Below are positions 5,391 through 5,891 of a DNA stretch of 5,891 nt, one piece after another. Position numbers and translations under genes: made by a program. Under the pieces are notes generated by a model. The model searched no databases. It was not told where the DNA came from and saw only the letters and a program-made list of their open reading frames with translations. Source of the stretch: Planococcaceae bacterium UBA3370. GTDB taxonomy: Bacteria; Bacillota; Bacilli; Bacillales_A; Planococcaceae. The first letter of the stretch is position 1, and every line of letters begins with the position of its first letter. Location of the stretch: NCBI GenBank assembly GCA_002360295.1, contig DEQI01000136.1, positions 1-5,891 on the forward strand, in the 5' to 3' direction.

Positions 5391-5868
5391 ATCGATTCTT
5401 TTTTAGTTTGGTAAAAGACTGAATAGATGTTTTCCCTTTGCGCATGAGCTTTAAAAATAGTTGCATAATCACTTCAGCAAATACTAATCCCATGGCAATT
5501 GCACCTGAAATCATAAACGCGCGCATTCCATTTTGTATACCCATTACATAGTCTAGCTCAACAATATTTCTCATCGTATTATAGGCAATTCCACCTGGAA
5601 CAAGTGGAATAATTCCTGACACGCTAAATATAATCATGGGCATTCGATAACGTCGTGCAAACAGTTGGGCAACGATTGCTACAACAAATGCCCCGAGAAA
5701 AGATGCTTTTACTTCATCTATTCCCTGCACCGTTAGCGCATAATAAATTGACCATCCAATAGAACCAACAAAACCACAATACGGGATCGCTTTCGTTGGA
5801 GCGTTAAAGATTACGCCAAAACATGCTGTTGCAACGAAACTAAACATCGCTTGCAAAACATAGTCCAT
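5389..5868 (-). CDS. Threonine/serine exporter family small subunit (ThrE_2/YjjB-like, DUF3815)
   Basis: This 159-aa integral membrane protein has about five hydrophobic segments (near residues 5-23, 28-47, 53-72, 76-98 and 114-141) and a short basic C-terminus (KLMRKGK...KLKKNR). The stretch SGIIPLVPGGIAY (84-96), with its Pro-Gly-Gly, is typical of the C-terminal half of ThrE exporters. In many Firmicutes and enterics this half is a separate gene (YjjB type) next to a larger YjjP/DUF1212 partner, and the two together export threonine and serine. The length fits the split small subunit. The partner should lie directly upstream, beyond the right edge; a TAA at 5889-5887 just before the ribosome binding site could be its stop, but this cannot be confirmed. 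The start at 5868 is supported by GGAGG six bases upstream. Transport of threonine/serine is inferred from family only. Confidence 0.85.
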   Translation of the reverse strand: MDYVLQAMFSFVATACFGVIFNAPTKAIPYCGFVGSIGWSIYYALTVQGIDEVKASFLGAFVVAIVAQLFARRYRMPMIIFSVSGIIPLVPGGIAYNTMRNIVELDYVMGIQNGMRAFMISGAIAMGLVFAEVIMQLFLKLMRKGKTSIQSFTKLKKNR

Positions 5869-5874
5869 ATACTT

Positions 5875-5879
5875 CCTCC
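5875..5879 (-). promoter_or_regulatory. Ribosome binding site of the ThrE-family gene
   Basis: GGAGG on the minus strand, six bases (AAGTAT) before the ATG at 5868. It confirms the start. No promoter can be seen in the 23 bases available upstream, which fits an operon with an upstream gene outside the window. Confidence 0.8.
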
Positions 5880-5891
5880 ATTCTTCTTACT

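Overview
The window looks like chromosome of a low-GC Gram-positive, most likely a Bacillaceae or Lysinibacillus-type organism. The reasons are the AT-rich spacers, strong AGGAGG-type ribosome binding sites, sigma-A-like promoters, and protein families typical of that group. This placement rests on style and remembered family resemblance, not on a database search.

Layout. (1) Positions 1-2536, minus strand: a two-gene operon for a heterodimeric ABC exporter. The promoter-proximal gene (815-2536, 573 aa) is complete. The second gene overlaps it by four bases (ATGA) and runs off the left edge with only its N-terminal 272 codons present. The complete subunit has a degenerate ATPase site: Asp replaces the catalytic Glu and Gln replaces the switch His. 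The missing part of the partner is therefore expected to carry the canonical site. (2) Positions 2537-3248: a long, very AT-rich divergent spacer with no convincing gene. It holds candidate promoters for both flanking genes, three dyad-symmetric elements, and a short GC-richer patch that may be a decayed repeat or gene remnant. (3) Positions 3249-5264, plus strand: a soluble c-di-GMP signalling protein, PAS-PAS-GGDEF-EAL. Its GGDEF half is clearly degenerate and its EAL half keeps all the usual phosphodiesterase residues, so it is read as a sensor-controlled c-di-GMP phosphodiesterase. (4) Positions 5265-5388: a convergent spacer with a GC-richer repeat-like segment and a hairpin terminator that can serve both strands. 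(5) Positions 5389-5868, minus strand: a 159-aa membrane protein of the ThrE/YjjB (DUF3815) family, the small half of a split threonine/serine exporter. Its large partner is probably just beyond the right edge.

The three transcription units are independent: a drug or lipid-type exporter, a c-di-GMP turnover protein, and an amino-acid exporter subunit. Nothing here makes them one pathway, and no clearly new system is visible. The most interesting points are the asymmetric ABC dimer, the dead GGDEF plus live EAL arrangement behind a possible redox-sensing PAS domain, and the dyad elements in the spacer, one of which overlaps the -35 region of the c-di-GMP gene. For two genes (the complete ABC subunit and the c-di-GMP protein) the longest open frame begins at an upstream ATG with no ribosome binding site. 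The starts given here are the internal ATGs with good ones.
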